From JBMZCV01 sp049613665 (GTDB lineage: Bacteria; Bacteroidota; Bacteroidia; Chitinophagales; UBA2359), in NCBI GenBank assembly GCA_049613665.1, contig JBMZCV010000032.1:1-35956 (forward strand): 35,956 bases of DNA. The letters run 5' to 3'. The stretch's first letter is position 1. Every line of letters begins with the position of its first letter. The notes beneath the pieces are model-generated. The model worked only from the letters and a program-made list of their open reading frames with translations. It did no database searches and was not told the DNA's origin. The position numbers and the translations under genes are program-made. Below are positions 15,234 through 23,977 of this stretch, piece by piece.

Positions 15234-17354
15234 ATGTTTTCAAAAGATGATGAAAAAGAGCTAAAAGGTTTATATGAACTTAAAGCAAAATGGCAGAAAA
15301 AACGTCGTAAGTTTTGTATGGCGGAAGTAGATGAATCAGATGTAAATAAATTGTTTAGTATCAAATCAAGTATTAAAAAAGTAAATTCAAAAATTGAGAA
15401 ATGTGAGAAAAAAATAAAGCTTTTGGAAGCCAAAAAGCAAGAGAAAAAAGAGATTGAAACTACTTTGCCTATTAATGCTGAAAAGCCTAGCAACAACGAT
15501 ATTGGACAAGCTGCTACAATATTGAAACAGGAAAAAAGAAAGATAGGTTTTTTAACTTCTAAAGAAGATATAGCTGAAATGCTACATTTGGAAGATAAAA
15601 TTGATGAACCGCTTAATTTTTTAGATGAAATTAACTTTATAGCACCGCAAAAAAAGCTTTTGTACTCTTCTGCTTTATTTGATAAAATATACACAAGTCA
15701 AAAGCTAAGTTCTAAAACGGTTACTCATATTCAAAATATACGAGAAAACTATGAAAAATATCAATATTACGATAGAAGTATTATTGTGAGTGCATTGTCT
15801 TTGAGCTTGATTAAGTTTAAGTTTGATGTAAAAAAAGCTAATTTATTGTTAGATTTTATTTCAGATGGAGAAGATAAAGTATGGCAACGTGCTTTGATTG
15901 GTTTGATGCTCGCTATTTTGACTAATAATAGAGCTTGGATAAGATATGATTTTTTTACAAAGCGACTCGAAAAGCTAAAAAATAATGATGAAATACAACA
16001 AGCTGTAAAAGCGATTGAATTTATACTAAGAAACCAATTGTATAAGTTCAACTCAATTTCTCCTAAACTATTTGAAAATGAGTTGTTTGAAGACCCACTT
16101 TATTGTTTTCTGCCTTTTTATGAAGACAATAAGATACTACAAGATGCTTTAGAGAATGCTGATAATGATTTTGATGTGGAGTATTTTCAAAGTTTTTTAC
16201 AAAGAAACCCATTTTTAGCTTCTCATAAATATATGCTTTGCACAGCCTTATTTGAGGAAAAAACATTACAAAAAACAGAGTTAAATGAAAAACAAGCCTT
16301 AAAAAGAGCAAATAATTTTTCTCTAGCTCATTATTTTCACCCTTTTCAACATATCATAAGCGAATTTTTCTGCTTCTTTAGCTACTATCCTAAAAGAAAT
16401 ATAGATAATTTTTTTAAGAAACAGCTATTATTGGCAACATCTGATTTAAAGGAGTTTATACTTCATCAAAAAACACTTTTATTAATAGAAGCAAATACTG
16501 CTTATGATAAGGAAGAATATCGAAAAGCAAGAACAAAATATGCCGATTTATTGGAAATAGATAAGGAACATAAAGAAGCAAAATTGAAAATAGCAAGTTG
16601 TTATTTTAATATAGGAAATGATTATAAAGATAAAGGAGATGTAGATAATGCTATTATTTATTTTAATAATGCAATAATATGTAAGCCAGATTTACACGGG
16701 GCATTGGGTAACATGGGAAATACTTATTTGCGTAAAAAAGAGTATGATAAAGCCATTTCTTATTTTCAAAAAGTCATTGATATTAAACCAAATGATTACA
16801 AAGCATGGAGCAACATGGGAACTGCTTATAATGATAAACAAGAATATGATAAAGCCATTAAACATATTCAAAAAGCCATAGATATTAAACCAGATTTTTC
16901 CAATTCATGGTATAATATGGGGAACACTTATATTGATAAACAAGAATATGATAAAGCCATTAAATATTTTCAAGAAGCCATAAATATTAAACCAGATTTT
17001 TACGAAACATGGCATAATATGGGAATTGCTTATTTACATAAAAAAGATTACAACGAAGCCATTAAACATTTTCAAAAAGCCATTTCATTTGAGGAAAATG
17101 AAAAGTCTAATATCATATTAGGTCACATTTGTTTAATTCAAAAAGAACAGGGAGCATTAAATTATTATCAAAAAAGTCTAGCAGCTTATCAAGATAAAAA
17201 CGCATTTTTTGAAATGATGTTAACTAGTTTTAGGCAATTAAAATTAACAGAACATGGTATTAGCGAAGAGTATTTTATGAATTTCTTAGCAGAACACTTT
17301 AAAGATTTTCAAACTTTTCTAGAAAAAAAACAAGATAGTCCAGAAACTACTTAA
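15234..17354 (+). CDS. TPR protein with N-terminal effector-associated-type domain
   Basis: 706 residues, cytosolic. Residues about 9-66 are a charged helical hairpin (ELKGLYELKAKWQKKRRKF, then FSIKSSIKKVNSKIEKCEKK) that aligns with residues 202-260 of the upstream protein. A helical region (about 125-410) follows, with no P-loop or other NTPase motif. It contains aromatic PF segments (CFLPFYEDN, AHYFHPFQH), which I have seen only in uncharacterised Bacteroidota TPR proteins. At least five TPR units cover about 451-620, each about 34 residues (YDKAIKYFQEAINIKPDF type), with a weaker one at 417-450. The middle units are nearly identical, suggesting recent internal duplication. It is translationally linked to the SMEK gene and is probably the sensor or scaffold. 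The TPR call is certain; the system role is inferred. Confidence 0.75.
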   Translation: MFSKDDEKELKGLYELKAKWQKKRRKFCMAEVDESDVNKLFSIKSSIKKVNSKIEKCEKKIKLLEAKKQEKKEIETTLPINAEKPSNNDIGQAATILKQEKRKIGFLTSKEDIAEMLHLEDKIDEPLNFLDEINFIAPQKKLLYSSALFDKIYTSQKLSSKTVTHIQNIRENYEKYQYYDRSIIVSALSLSLIKFKFDVKKANLLLDFISDGEDKVWQRALIGLMLAILTNNRAWIRYDFFTKRLEKLKNNDEIQQAVKAIEFILRNQLYKFNSISPKLFENELFEDPLYCFLPFYEDNKILQDALENADNDFDVEYFQSFLQRNPFLASHKYMLCTALFEEKTLQKTELNEKQALKRANNFSLAHYFHPFQHIISEFFCFFSYYPKRNIDNFFKKQLLLATSDLKEFILHQKTLLLIEANTAYDKEEYRKARTKYADLLEIDKEHKEAKLKIASCYFNIGNDYKDKGDVDNAIIYFNNAIICKPDLHGALGNMGNTYLRKKEYDKAISYFQKVIDIKPNDYKAWSNMGTAYNDKQEYDKAIKHIQKAIDIKPDFSNSWYNMGNTYIDKQEYDKAIKYFQEAINIKPDFYETWHNMGIAYLHKKDYNEAIKHFQKAISFEENEKSNIILGHICLIQKEQGALNYYQKSLAAYQDKNAFFEMMLTSFRQLKLTEHGISEEYFMNFLAEHFKDFQTFLEKKQDSPETT

Positions 17355-17408
17355 TGTAAATTGGAATTATAGTCTCTAAAAAAAATTCCCCTCTTTTTGT
17401 CACTGCGA

Positions 17409-17904
17409 GGCACGAAGCAGCCCAAAACAAAAAGCGTCAGATATGAAGTTAAACGACATTTCGTCGGCTTCGGCTTATGATTAGATTGCTTCGCAAGCTC
17501 GCAAAGACAAAAAAGGAGAGAAAATTCTAGCCTTTTTTGCTACTACGAGATACGAAATATAAAAAAAGATGATAGGCACGAAGCAGTCCAAAACAAAAAG
17601 CGTCAGACATGAAGTTAAACGACATTTCATCGGCTTCGGCTTATGATTAGATTGCTTCGCAAGCTCGCAAAGACAAAAAGGGGAGAAAATTCTAGCCTTT
17701 TTTGCTACTGCGAGATACAAAGCATAAAAAAAGGTGGTAGGCACGAAGCAGTCCATAACGAAAAGCAGCAAACATACAGTTAAACAACATTTCGTCGGCT
17801 TCGGCTTATGATTAGATTGCTTCGCAAGCTCGCAAAGACAAAAAAGGAGAGAAAATTCTAGCCTTTTTTGCTACTGCGAGATACAAAGTATAAAAAAGGT
17901 GATA
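17409..17904. repeat. Three tandem copies of a ~165-bp repeat
   Basis: Units begin at GGCACGAAGCAG at 17409, 17576 and 17740 (lengths 167, 164 and 165). Each holds CGTCGGCTTCGGCTTATG, GATTGCTTCGCAAGCTCGC and AAAATTCTAGCCTTTTTT. Within a unit GCGAGGCACGAAGCA and TGCTTCGCAAGCTCGC are imperfectly inverted, so each could fold into a long hairpin. The minus-strand frame 17481-17771 is a by-product of the repeat. Confidence 0.9.
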
Positions 17905-17929
17905 GGCACTTTAGAAGTACCTACCACCT
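17897..17929. repeat. Palindrome AGGTG...CACCT, copy 1
   Basis: Imperfect hairpin starting AGGTGATAGGCACTT and ending AAGTACCTACCACCT around a TAG loop, at the end of the tandem array. It is a sister of the palindrome at 17975-18007. Confidence 0.6.
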
Positions 17930-17974
17930 AGATTTGTCGTTTTTTGAAAGAAAAAAATAATTTTGAAATTTGGG

Positions 17975-18007
17975 AGGTGGCAGGCATTTTCAAAATGCCT
18001 ACCACCT
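17975..18007. repeat. Palindrome AGGTGG...CCACCT, copy 2
   Basis: Arms AGGTGGCAGGCATTTT (17975-17990) and AAAATGCCTACCACCT (17992-18007) pair with one mismatch. It lies downstream of the phosphatase gene on the minus strand and could aid termination, though the T-rich stretch is not directly adjacent. Confidence 0.65.
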
Positions 18008-18040
18008 GTTTTCTTATTACTATTAAAAAAACACTTCCCT

Positions 18041-20131
18041 CTAATACCGAATCACATCAATCCCTTGTCGGCTCACATTCGGCAAATACCAATTAAAATC
18101 CTCCACTGTTACTTGGCCGTCCATATTCACATCGCCATCTTCATAGCCATTTACCGCAGAAGCCTCCGCAATATAAGCATTGAAATCTGCATAAGTAAAC
18201 ACGCCATTGCTATCGAAATCTCCTGCCAACTGTGCGAAAACACCTGCTTCGATTTCCGTCATTTGATTTTCGCCATACGCTTGCGTTGTGGCAGTCGTAA
18301 AGTCATAAGCCGTAGCATTTGGCAAACTTACAGGCGTAGCACTAGCAGTCGCCAAGTGATTTCGTGTGCGAATCACCAAATAATAAGGCATATTTGCAGT
18401 TAAATTTCTAAAATTGATGCCATCTGTTGTGCCATTTACATCAACGATGTGGCCATCTTTCAATAAAAATCCTGCACGAGTTTCTATCAATTCGGCAGTT
18501 GTTGCATGGCGAGCTTCCACCAAAATCCAATCTACTACATCTGTCGAAATATCTGAAATACCGTTCACACCTTCATTGCCATCATAAAACCACGGCGAGC
18601 GGTTGAAAGGCTGTGAAAGCGGCAACCAATTATTGTTTCGCAAATCGGTGTGCATTTCGTTGGTTTCGGCATTATAGGCTGCTTCCAAAAAGATTTTCGC
18701 TTTTGCCGTAATACTACAATTTTCAATCGCAATCGTTTTAGTGGCCGTTTTTGAGCAAGAATCATCACCCAAATTGTAAGTAATCGCTATATCACCACTC
18801 AGAGCATCTGGACTAAACATATTGTTTGTGACACCTTCGCCACTCCATATTCCTCCGCTTGTCGCATTCGGATGCAAAAATTCATTCAAATCAATAGCGT
18901 CTGCCGTATCGCAAATGTTGGCTGGCAAATCGAAAGCTGCCACTACTGCCGAAGGTGCTTTTGTTTTCGTAAAATTATCGACAATATTATTGTTCACATC
19001 AATAGCCGTCACTTCCAAAGTGCTGCCTGTCACATCGACAATCAAATAGTGATGTATATAATTTTCTACTGTAATGTGCGACCAATCATTTCGCTTAGAA
19101 TCTAAGTTTCCGCCGCCGCCGCCAGACGTAACGTAATAAATGCCATTTTTCTGCCCACGCTCATAGCCGTGCATGTGTCCGTTAAACACAAAATCGACAT
19201 CATACTGCTCAAACAAAGGCACAAGCGTATTTCTTTGAGCATCTTCGCCATCATATTGATTAAAAAACCAACTTATATCCCAACCATTACAGTAAGGTGG
19301 CTGATGATAATAAATAAATACCCAATCTGTTGTGCGACATTCCAATTCAGCCACCAACCATTCATATTGTGCCGAACCGATGGCATAATCTTCTTCAAAA
19401 TTAACATGCAAACAAATAGCTTTTACATTTGCATACTCAAAAGAATAATACTCTTCCGTTCCAGCAGGATTGTTTGTCGGCTGATAAAAATCTGCTAAAA
19501 ACTGTTGAGCTGTACCATTGTCAAATGGATAGCCATACAAATCGTGATTTCCGATAGCAGGATAAAAACAGTAGTTTGGCAAAATATCTTGATAAACATC
19601 AAAATAGATATTGTCGTATTCCGTACCGTTTCCCTGCGACACATCGCCACACACAATTCCAAAATCGAAACCGTTATTATTGGCTTCATTCAAAAGCAAA
19701 TCACGCACTACATACTGATTATTGTTCGCTACGCCACAGTCGCCAAACACCAACATATTGGCATCTTTTTCGGTATCTGGTTTTGCAGTATAAAAATGTT
19801 CCGCTTCGCTAAGAGCGTTTCCATTGGCATCAAAAATCTGATAAAAATATTGAGTATAAGGTGCTAAACCCATAATATCGACACCGTGTTCAGTGCTTGC
19901 AGGCGAAGCAATAGAATTGGTCAGCATATTTGGCGTATCGCCATATCGCAACTCAAAAGCCTGACTAGAAGAAGAACGCCAAGCTACTAAAACAGAAGAA
20001 GTAGTGAGTTTTTGCAAATAAGGCTGTCGGCTGATTTGTGCCGAAATATCTGGCAAAGCTACAATGCCTTGCAGAAAGCAAAGTATTGCAAAAAAGAGGG
20101 CGAAATGTTTTGTAAAAATCTTTTTTTTCAT
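18041..20131 (-). CDS. Secreted purple-acid-phosphatase-like metallophosphoesterase with dockerin-like C-terminus
   Basis: 696 residues with a signal peptide (about 1-31, ending ISAQ). A fibronectin-III-like N-terminal domain (about 33-117) carries SRQPYLQKLTTSSVLVAWRS. The calcineurin-like phosphoesterase domain (about 123-370) has the full metal ligand series: GDCG (Asp131), GDVSQGN (Asp163), GNHD (Asn195, His196), YYHQPPY (His276) and GHMHGYER (His319, His321). This is the purple acid phosphatase pattern for hydrolysing phosphomonoesters outside the cytoplasm. After a linker comes a pair of EF-hand-like loops, DFDSNGVFTYADF (638-650) and DVNMDGQVTVEDF (667-679), like a dockerin or calcium-binding module. 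I see no obvious T9SS sorting signal, so export beyond the outer membrane is unclear. Confidence 0.87.
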   Translation of the reverse strand: MKKKIFTKHFALFFAILCFLQGIVALPDISAQISRQPYLQKLTTSSVLVAWRSSSSQAFELRYGDTPNMLTNSIASPASTEHGVDIMGLAPYTQYFYQIFDANGNALSEAEHFYTAKPDTEKDANMLVFGDCGVANNNQYVVRDLLLNEANNNGFDFGIVCGDVSQGNGTEYDNIYFDVYQDILPNYCFYPAIGNHDLYGYPFDNGTAQQFLADFYQPTNNPAGTEEYYSFEYANVKAICLHVNFEEDYAIGSAQYEWLVAELECRTTDWVFIYYHQPPYCNGWDISWFFNQYDGEDAQRNTLVPLFEQYDVDFVFNGHMHGYERGQKNGIYYVTSGGGGGNLDSKRNDWSHITVENYIHHYLIVDVTGSTLEVTAIDVNNNIVDNFTKTKAPSAVVAAFDLPANICDTADAIDLNEFLHPNATSGGIWSGEGVTNNMFSPDALSGDIAITYNLGDDSCSKTATKTIAIENCSITAKAKIFLEAAYNAETNEMHTDLRNNNWLPLSQPFNRSPWFYDGNEGVNGISDISTDVVDWILVEARHATTAELIETRAGFLLKDGHIVDVNGTTDGINFRNLTANMPYYLVIRTRNHLATASATPVSLPNATAYDFTTATTQAYGENQMTEIEAGVFAQLAGDFDSNGVFTYADFNAYIAEASAVNGYEDGDVNMDGQVTVEDFNWYLPNVSRQGIDVIRY

Positions 20132-20418
20132 TTTGTCTTGTAAATGTTTGTAATGATTTTAATGTTAAGTGATAATCATATTTGTTTTGTGAATGCGTGA
20201 AATATACAAACAAAAAAGATGAGTCGTAGCACATCAATTGTAGCATTATTGACATTTTTGCTTTCCTTTTTTCTAAAAATGCAACGACCAAAGCCTCATT
20301 TTTCAGCATTCTAGCACTCGCTATTTTTGCAAACAAAACACATTTTTAAATAAAAAATAATTTCTACCTTTTTTATTATCATTTTCACAAAAAAAAGCTT
20401 CAAAAAAGGAATGTTTTT

Positions 20419-20486
20419 AGCGAAATTAAAAACTTTAGCGAAAATTCGCTGGTTTGTGAAAATTCGCTTGCGAAATACAATTCGCT
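20419..20486 (+). promoter_or_regulatory. Operator-like array of AGCGAA/TTCGCT half-sites over the aceB promoter
   Basis: AGCGAA occurs at 20419 and 20437 (18 bp apart). TTCGCT occurs at 20445, 20463 and 20481 (18 bp each). TGCGAA lies at 20469. The array overlaps the -33 TTG (20468-20470). The inverted pairs 20437-20450 and 20463-20474 are short palindromes. The regular spacing suggests binding of a regulator on repeated faces of the helix. Which regulator is unknown. Confidence 0.55.
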
Positions 20487-20498
20487 GACTTATATTTG
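20468..20498 (+). promoter_or_regulatory. Promoter of aceB (malate synthase)
   Basis: TTG (20468-20470), a 20-nt spacer and TATATTTG (20491-20498) fit the Bacteroidota promoter consensus. The predicted transcript begins about 130 nt before the aceB ATG and includes copy E of the dispersed element. Confidence 0.7.
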
Positions 20499-20505
20499 CA
20501 ACATA

Positions 20506-20614
20506 AGTGCCAAGCACTATTTAATAAACGGACGGTTTGAGCTAACGTATTGATATTCCATGTGTTAGTTTTCGCAATTTGTAGAATAAATCTGTCCGAT
20601 TACTTACTCAAAAG
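20506..20614 (+). repeat. Dispersed palindromic element, copy E (aceB leader)
   Basis: Best preserved copy with E-type order: hairpin AGTGC-CAA-GCACT (20506-20518), ATTTAATAAACGG (20518-20530), GGTTTGAG (20534-20541), the 29-bp core at 20541-20569 (GCTAACGT, 13 nt, GTGTTAGT), then CTGTCCGATTACTTAC from 20592. All of it lies between the promoter and the aceB start, so it would be transcribed as leader RNA. Confidence 0.7.
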
Positions 20615-20636
20615 AAAAAGCAAATATAACAACCAA

Positions 20637-22232
20637 ATGATAACAGATACTTTAATTGAAGGCTTAGACATACAAGCAGCTATTACACCACAATATGCAG
20701 AAATATTAACTCCTGAAGCTTTGGAATTTGTCGTCAAATTGCACAGAAAATTTAATGAGCGTCGTTTAGAAATTTTGAAAAATCGACAAGAACGACAAAC
20801 TCGTTTAGATGCTGGCGAAATGCCTAGCTTTTTGGAAGCAACCAAAAATATTAGAGAAAGTGAATGGAAAGTAGCTGATTTGCCTGCCGATTTGCTCGAT
20901 AGAAGAGTGGAGATTACGGGGCCTGTCGATAGAAAAATGATTATCAATGCACTCAATTCTGGTGCAAATGTTTTCATGGCAGACTTTGAAGATTCTAACT
21001 CGCCAAAATGGAGCAACAATATTGAAGGACATATCAATTTGCGTGATGCCATCAACGGCACGATTGAGTTTGTTCACCCAACCAAAAACAAAACTTACAA
21101 ACTAAACGAAACCGTTGCGACTTTGATGGTGCGTCCTCGTGGCTGGCACTTGAGCGAAAAGCACGTTTTCATTGATGGAAAAATGGCTTCTGGCTCGTTG
21201 TTCGATTTCGGTTTATACTTTTTTCACAATGCAAAAACCTTGTTGGCAAATGGTTCTGGCCCTTATTTTTATTTGCCAAAACTAGAAAGCCATCTCGAAG
21301 CACGTCTTTGGAATGATGTATTTGTGTTTGCTCAAGACGAATTGGGCGTACCGCAAAAAAGCATCAAAGCGACCGTTTTGGTAGAAACTATTTTGGCTGC
21401 TTTTGAGCTAAACGAAATTTTATTTGAACTAAAAAATCACTCTGCTGGCTTGAACTGTGGCCGTTGGGATTACATTTTTAGTTTCATCAAAAAACTAAAA
21501 AATCTACCAAATAGAATTGTTCCAAATCGTGGGCAAGTGGGTATGACAACGCCTTTTATGCGTGCTTATTCTTTGCTAGTGATTCAGACTTGTCACAAAC
21601 GTGGCGTTCATGCAATGGGCGGTATGGCGGCTCAAATTCCGATTAAAAATGACGAAGCTGCCAACAAAATTGCTTTGGACAAAGTGCGTGCCGACAAAGA
21701 GCGTGAAGCGAAAGATGGACACGATGGTAGTTGGGTAGCACATCCTGCTTTGGTGCAAATCGGAAAAGAGCAGTTTGACAAATTTATGCCTGCCAAAAAT
21801 CAGATTGAAAAGCTAAGAGAAGATGTAAATATCAGTGCCGAAGACTTGCTAGAAATGCCAAAAGGCACGATTACAGAAGCTGGTTTGCGTTTGAATATCA
21901 ATGTCGGTATTTTATATATCGAATCTTGGTTGCGAGGCGTAGGTGCTGCTGCTATTTACAATTTGATGGAAGATGCTGCAACGGCAGAAATTTCGAGAAC
22001 ACAGGTTTGGCAATGGCTTCACAATGGCGTTTCATTAGAGGACGGCCGCAAAATTACAGTAGCATTGTACGAGACTTTGCGAGATGAAGAACTCATAAAA
22101 ATCAAAAATCTTGTTGGTGAAGCTCGTTTTGAGAAAGGAAAATTTGAGTTAGCTACCAATTTATTTAATGATTTGGTATTGCAAAAAGAATATCAAGAAT
22201 TTTTGACTTTGAGTGCCTACGAGCAAATTTAG
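20637..22232 (+). CDS. aceB: Malate synthase A
   Basis: I start at the ATG at 20637 (MITDTLIEGLDIQAAITPQY), giving 531 residues, close to the 533 of E. coli AceB. The longer frame from 20550 would read through the repeat element in the leader. Family landmarks are TGPVDRKMIINALNSGA, DFEDSNSP, RPRGWHL (166-172), GRWDYIFSFIKK (275-286), GMTTPFMRAYSLL, HAMGGMAAQIPI, GSWVAHPAL and MEDAATAEISR with the expected general base Asp446. It condenses glyoxylate and acetyl-CoA to malate. With aceA downstream it completes the glyoxylate shunt, allowing growth on acetate or fatty acids. A 250-nt gap with a hairpin separates the two genes. Confidence 0.96.
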   Translation: MITDTLIEGLDIQAAITPQYAEILTPEALEFVVKLHRKFNERRLEILKNRQERQTRLDAGEMPSFLEATKNIRESEWKVADLPADLLDRRVEITGPVDRKMIINALNSGANVFMADFEDSNSPKWSNNIEGHINLRDAINGTIEFVHPTKNKTYKLNETVATLMVRPRGWHLSEKHVFIDGKMASGSLFDFGLYFFHNAKTLLANGSGPYFYLPKLESHLEARLWNDVFVFAQDELGVPQKSIKATVLVETILAAFELNEILFELKNHSAGLNCGRWDYIFSFIKKLKNLPNRIVPNRGQVGMTTPFMRAYSLLVIQTCHKRGVHAMGGMAAQIPIKNDEAANKIALDKVRADKEREAKDGHDGSWVAHPALVQIGKEQFDKFMPAKNQIEKLREDVNISAEDLLEMPKGTITEAGLRLNINVGILYIESWLRGVGAAAIYNLMEDAATAEISRTQVWQWLHNGVSLEDGRKITVALYETLRDEELIKIKNLVGEARFEKGKFELATNLFNDLVLQKEYQEFLTLSAYEQI

Positions 22233-22313
22233 TTTTAGCCTTTTCTGGAAAAAAAATAAAAACATTTACAAAAACAGTATTGCCGAAAAAAAGAATTATT
22301 GAGTAAGATTTTC

Positions 22314-22352
22314 AGCAAGCAGTTTCCGCAAAAGCTGCTTGCTAACTCCATC
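22314..22352 (+). terminator. Hairpin between aceB and aceA, possible weak terminator
   Basis: A 9-bp perfect stem joins AGCAAGCAG (22314-22322) to CTGCTTGCT (22335-22343) around a 12-nt loop. A run of six T residues begins 9 nt later, so termination may be partial. A second small hairpin (GCATC-GTA-GATGC) lies near 22399-22411. Confidence 0.4.
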
Positions 22353-22482
22353 TTTTTTCTTAAACCATTAAGGCATGAAGAAGAGTTAAGATTTTAAAGC
22401 ATCGTAGATGCGAAACGTTTGTAGATTAAATGCAATATTTTTTACAAAAACAATTTACAAAAAATAAAAACAATATAATACC

Positions 22483-23766
22483 ATGAATAAGCAAGAAAGA
22501 ATCAATAAAATAGTTACAGATTGGACAACAAACCCACGTTGGGAAGGTATCGAAAGACCATATACAGCAGAAGATGTCATCAAATTAAGAGGCTCTTTCG
22601 ATATGGAATACACTTTGGCTACCAGAGGAGCAGAACGTTTGTGGAGCTTGTTGCAGACTGAAAACTGTGTGGCAGCTTTGGGTGCTTTGACAGGAAATCA
22701 AGCTGTTCAGCAAGTAGAAGCAGGTTTGAAAGCTATTTATTTGAGTGGTTGGCAGGTAGCTGCTGATGCAAATTTGGCTTGCAGTATGTACCCAGACCAA
22801 AGCTTATATCCTGTAAACAGCGTGCCAACTGTCATCAAAAGAATCAATAATGCTTTGATGCGTTCCGACCAAATTCAACATTTGCAAGGTAAGCGTGAAA
22901 CGTATTATATGGCCCCTATCGTAGCTGATGCCGAAGCAGGTTTTGGCGGCAATTTGAATGCTTATGAGTTGATGAAATCTATGATTGAAGCAGGTGCTGC
23001 TGGCGTTCACTTTGAAGACCAACTTTCTTCTGCTAAAAAATGTGGACACTTGGGCGGCAAAGTTTTAGTACCTACAAAAGAAGCGATTGACAAATTGGTA
23101 GCAGCACGTTTGGCGGCAGATGTATGTGGCGTTCCTACGATTTTGGAAGCTCGAACAGATGCAAATGCAGCTACGCTTATCACTTCTGACATCGACCCAC
23201 GAGATAGAAAATTTATTACAGGCGACCGCACACATGAAGGCTTTTTCAGAGTTAAAAATGGCTTGGAGTCTGCTATCGAGCGTGGATTATCTTATGCTCC
23301 TTATGCCGATTTGATTTGGTGCGAAACAGGCAAGCCAGACTTGGGCGAAGCTCGTGAGTTTGCAGAAGCTATTCATGCTAAATATCCAAACCAAATGCTG
23401 GCTTATAACTGCTCACCTTCTTTCAATTGGAGTGGCAATTTGGACAAAAAGACGATGTTGCATTTCAGAGAGAGTTTGGCAGAAATGGGCTACAAGTTCC
23501 AATTTATCACTTTGGCAGGTTTCCATGCACTCAACACGAGTATGTTTGAGTTGGCGAATGCTTACAAGCAAAAAGGTATGTTTGCTTACTCACAGTTGCA
23601 AGACAAAGAGTTTCGTTATGCTGATGAGTTAGGCTATAAAGCCGTGAAACACCAAGCATTTGTAGGTGCTGGCTATTTCGATACTATTCAAAATATCGTG
23701 ACGGCAGGCAAAACTTCTACGGCTGCTTTGAGCGGTTCTACAGAAGAAGAGCAGTTTCACGCTTAA
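22483..23766 (+). CDS. aceA: Isocitrate lyase
   Basis: 427 residues, similar in length to the bacterial enzyme. The catalytic signature KKCGHLGG is at residues 185-192, with Cys187 as the active-site acid. Other family landmarks are the Mg-binding VADAEAGFGG (148-156), HFEDQLSSAK, ILEARTDA and FNWSGNLD. It splits isocitrate into glyoxylate and succinate, supplying glyoxylate to the malate synthase encoded upstream on the same strand. The 250-bp gap from aceB and the hairpin within it leave open whether the two are one transcript. Confidence 0.97.
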   Translation: MNKQERINKIVTDWTTNPRWEGIERPYTAEDVIKLRGSFDMEYTLATRGAERLWSLLQTENCVAALGALTGNQAVQQVEAGLKAIYLSGWQVAADANLACSMYPDQSLYPVNSVPTVIKRINNALMRSDQIQHLQGKRETYYMAPIVADAEAGFGGNLNAYELMKSMIEAGAAGVHFEDQLSSAKKCGHLGGKVLVPTKEAIDKLVAARLAADVCGVPTILEARTDANAATLITSDIDPRDRKFITGDRTHEGFFRVKNGLESAIERGLSYAPYADLIWCETGKPDLGEAREFAEAIHAKYPNQMLAYNCSPSFNWSGNLDKKTMLHFRESLAEMGYKFQFITLAGFHALNTSMFELANAYKQKGMFAYSQLQDKEFRYADELGYKAVKHQAFVGAGYFDTIQNIVTAGKTSTAALSGSTEEEQFHA

Positions 23767-23843
23767 AAAATAAAAGCATTTTCAATACTGTTTAAATAGT
23801 ATATCGGTGTTTCTAAAAAGTTTTTTTGAGTAATATATTAAAG

Positions 23844-23882
23844 CGGTTTTTCGAAAATTAATTTTTTTGAGAAACCGTTTTT
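23844..23882 (+). terminator. Rho-independent terminator of aceA
   Basis: Arms CGGTTTTTC (23844-23852) and GAGAAACCG (23869-23877) pair with one mismatch and are followed by five T residues. It lies about 80 nt after the aceA stop. Confidence 0.65.
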
Positions 23883-23977
23883 ATAATTATTCGACACTTA
23901 TATTATTTACTATTTTTTTTCTGCTAAAACAGCTTTTATTTTTAGCTAAAAAAAACGTAATAAACTGTTCATTCATG

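Noticed and set aside
17481..17771. 96-codon minus-strand frame within the tandem repeats
   Set aside because: It encodes the same segment twice only because it crosses two repeat units; no start context and no known family.
17409..17904. Considered as a CRISPR array
   Set aside because: Units of ~165 bp repeat over their whole length with no unique spacers and no cas genes nearby.
20550..20636. 29-residue N-terminal extension of malate synthase
   Set aside because: It is translated repeat DNA; the ATG at 20637 gives the normal family length.
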